Of a DNA stretch of 5,350 bases, positions 5,253 to 5,350 are shown one piece after another; positions within the stretch are counted from its first letter, which is position 1; the number at the start of each line of letters is the position of its first letter. Position numbers and translations under genes: made by a program. The notes beneath the pieces are model-generated. The model saw nothing but the letters and a program-made list of their open reading frames with translations. It had not been told where the DNA came from and made no database searches. The stretch is from Rubrobacteraceae bacterium (GTDB lineage Bacteria > Actinomycetota > Rubrobacteria > Rubrobacterales > Rubrobacteraceae): contig JAJNDJ010000136.1 of NCBI GenBank assembly GCA_021156345.1, forward strand, positions 1-5,350, written 5' to 3'.

Positions 5253-5350
5253 ATGGCGATGGGTTCGGGGAGCGAAGGACGGGGCTCCATATTCCGCTTC
5301 GACACCAGGCAGATAGTGGTGGCCGGCATAATAGGCGGCATCGCGCTGTT
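5253..5350 (+). CDS. N-terminus of a membrane protein, possibly an ECF transporter S component (3' end outside window)
   Basis: ATG 5253 is preceded by AAGGAG (5241-5246) at 6 nt, a strong SD. A second in-frame ATG lies two codons later. The 32 visible codons give a short hydrophilic, Gly/Ser-rich start followed by RFDTRQIVVAGIIGGIAL, where a hydrophobic helix begins. A basic residue with RQIV followed by a Gly/Ile-rich helix resembles the first segment of energy-coupling-factor (ECF) S components, the substrate-binding membrane subunits of vitamin importers. That is a resemblance only; any multi-pass membrane protein could start this way. The gene follows the SDR in the same direction but after a 231-bp gap with its own promoter-like signal, so it is probably a separate unit. 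Confidence 0.7.
   Translation, partial: MAMGSGSEGRGSIFRFDTRQIVVAGIIGGIAL

Overview
The window is GC-rich (roughly 60 % by eye), with tightly packed bacterial genes and strong AGGAGG-type ribosome binding sites. Codon choice and protein style suggest a high-GC Gram-positive or a related lineage (Actinomycetota such as Rubrobacter-like taxa, or Chloroflexota). That placement is an inference and rests on no search.

Layout, left to right. (1) Positions 1-366 (+) hold the last 121 codons of a 2-oxo-acid dehydrogenase E2 acyltransferase, with the HxxxDG catalytic motif. It converges on (2) a two-gene minus-strand operon read from 2835 down to 390: a benzoylformate-decarboxylase/acetolactate-synthase-type ThDP enzyme (548 aa), then, 13 bp later, a cyclase-family metal hydrolase (261 aa). 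(3) A 318-bp divergent intergenic region (2836-3153) contains alternative hairpins around 3056-3095. (4) The plus strand then carries an M20-family metallopeptidase/deacylase gene that looks broken. Its frame-1 reading is good to about 4164. The expected C-terminal end of the same family then reappears in another frame and stops at 4246, so a segment of about 50-60 codons appears deleted out of frame. (5) That stop overlaps the start of a short-chain dehydrogenase/reductase (4239-5021). (6) A 231-bp gap (5022-5252) contains a structured REP/MITE-like repeat (about 5099-5180) and a possible promoter. (7) A new membrane protein starts at 5253 and runs off the edge; its first residues resemble an ECF-transporter S component.

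How the genes may work together. The hydrolase and the ThDP enzyme share a transcript. By-eye alignment places Ser25, Glu47 and His70 of the ThDP enzyme on the catalytic Ser26, Glu47 and His70 of Pseudomonas benzoylformate decarboxylase. The hydrolase lacks the Glu of the usual second metal site, as an isatin-hydrolase-like enzyme would. One testable reading is ring opening of a cyclic substrate to an aryl 2-oxo acid (for example isatin to isatinate), followed by ThDP-dependent decarboxylation to an aldehyde. The divergent M20 hydrolase and SDR could belong to the same catabolic locus. The pathway is a hypothesis; the family assignments are firm. I found no CRISPR array, tRNA, rRNA, transposase or phage gene.
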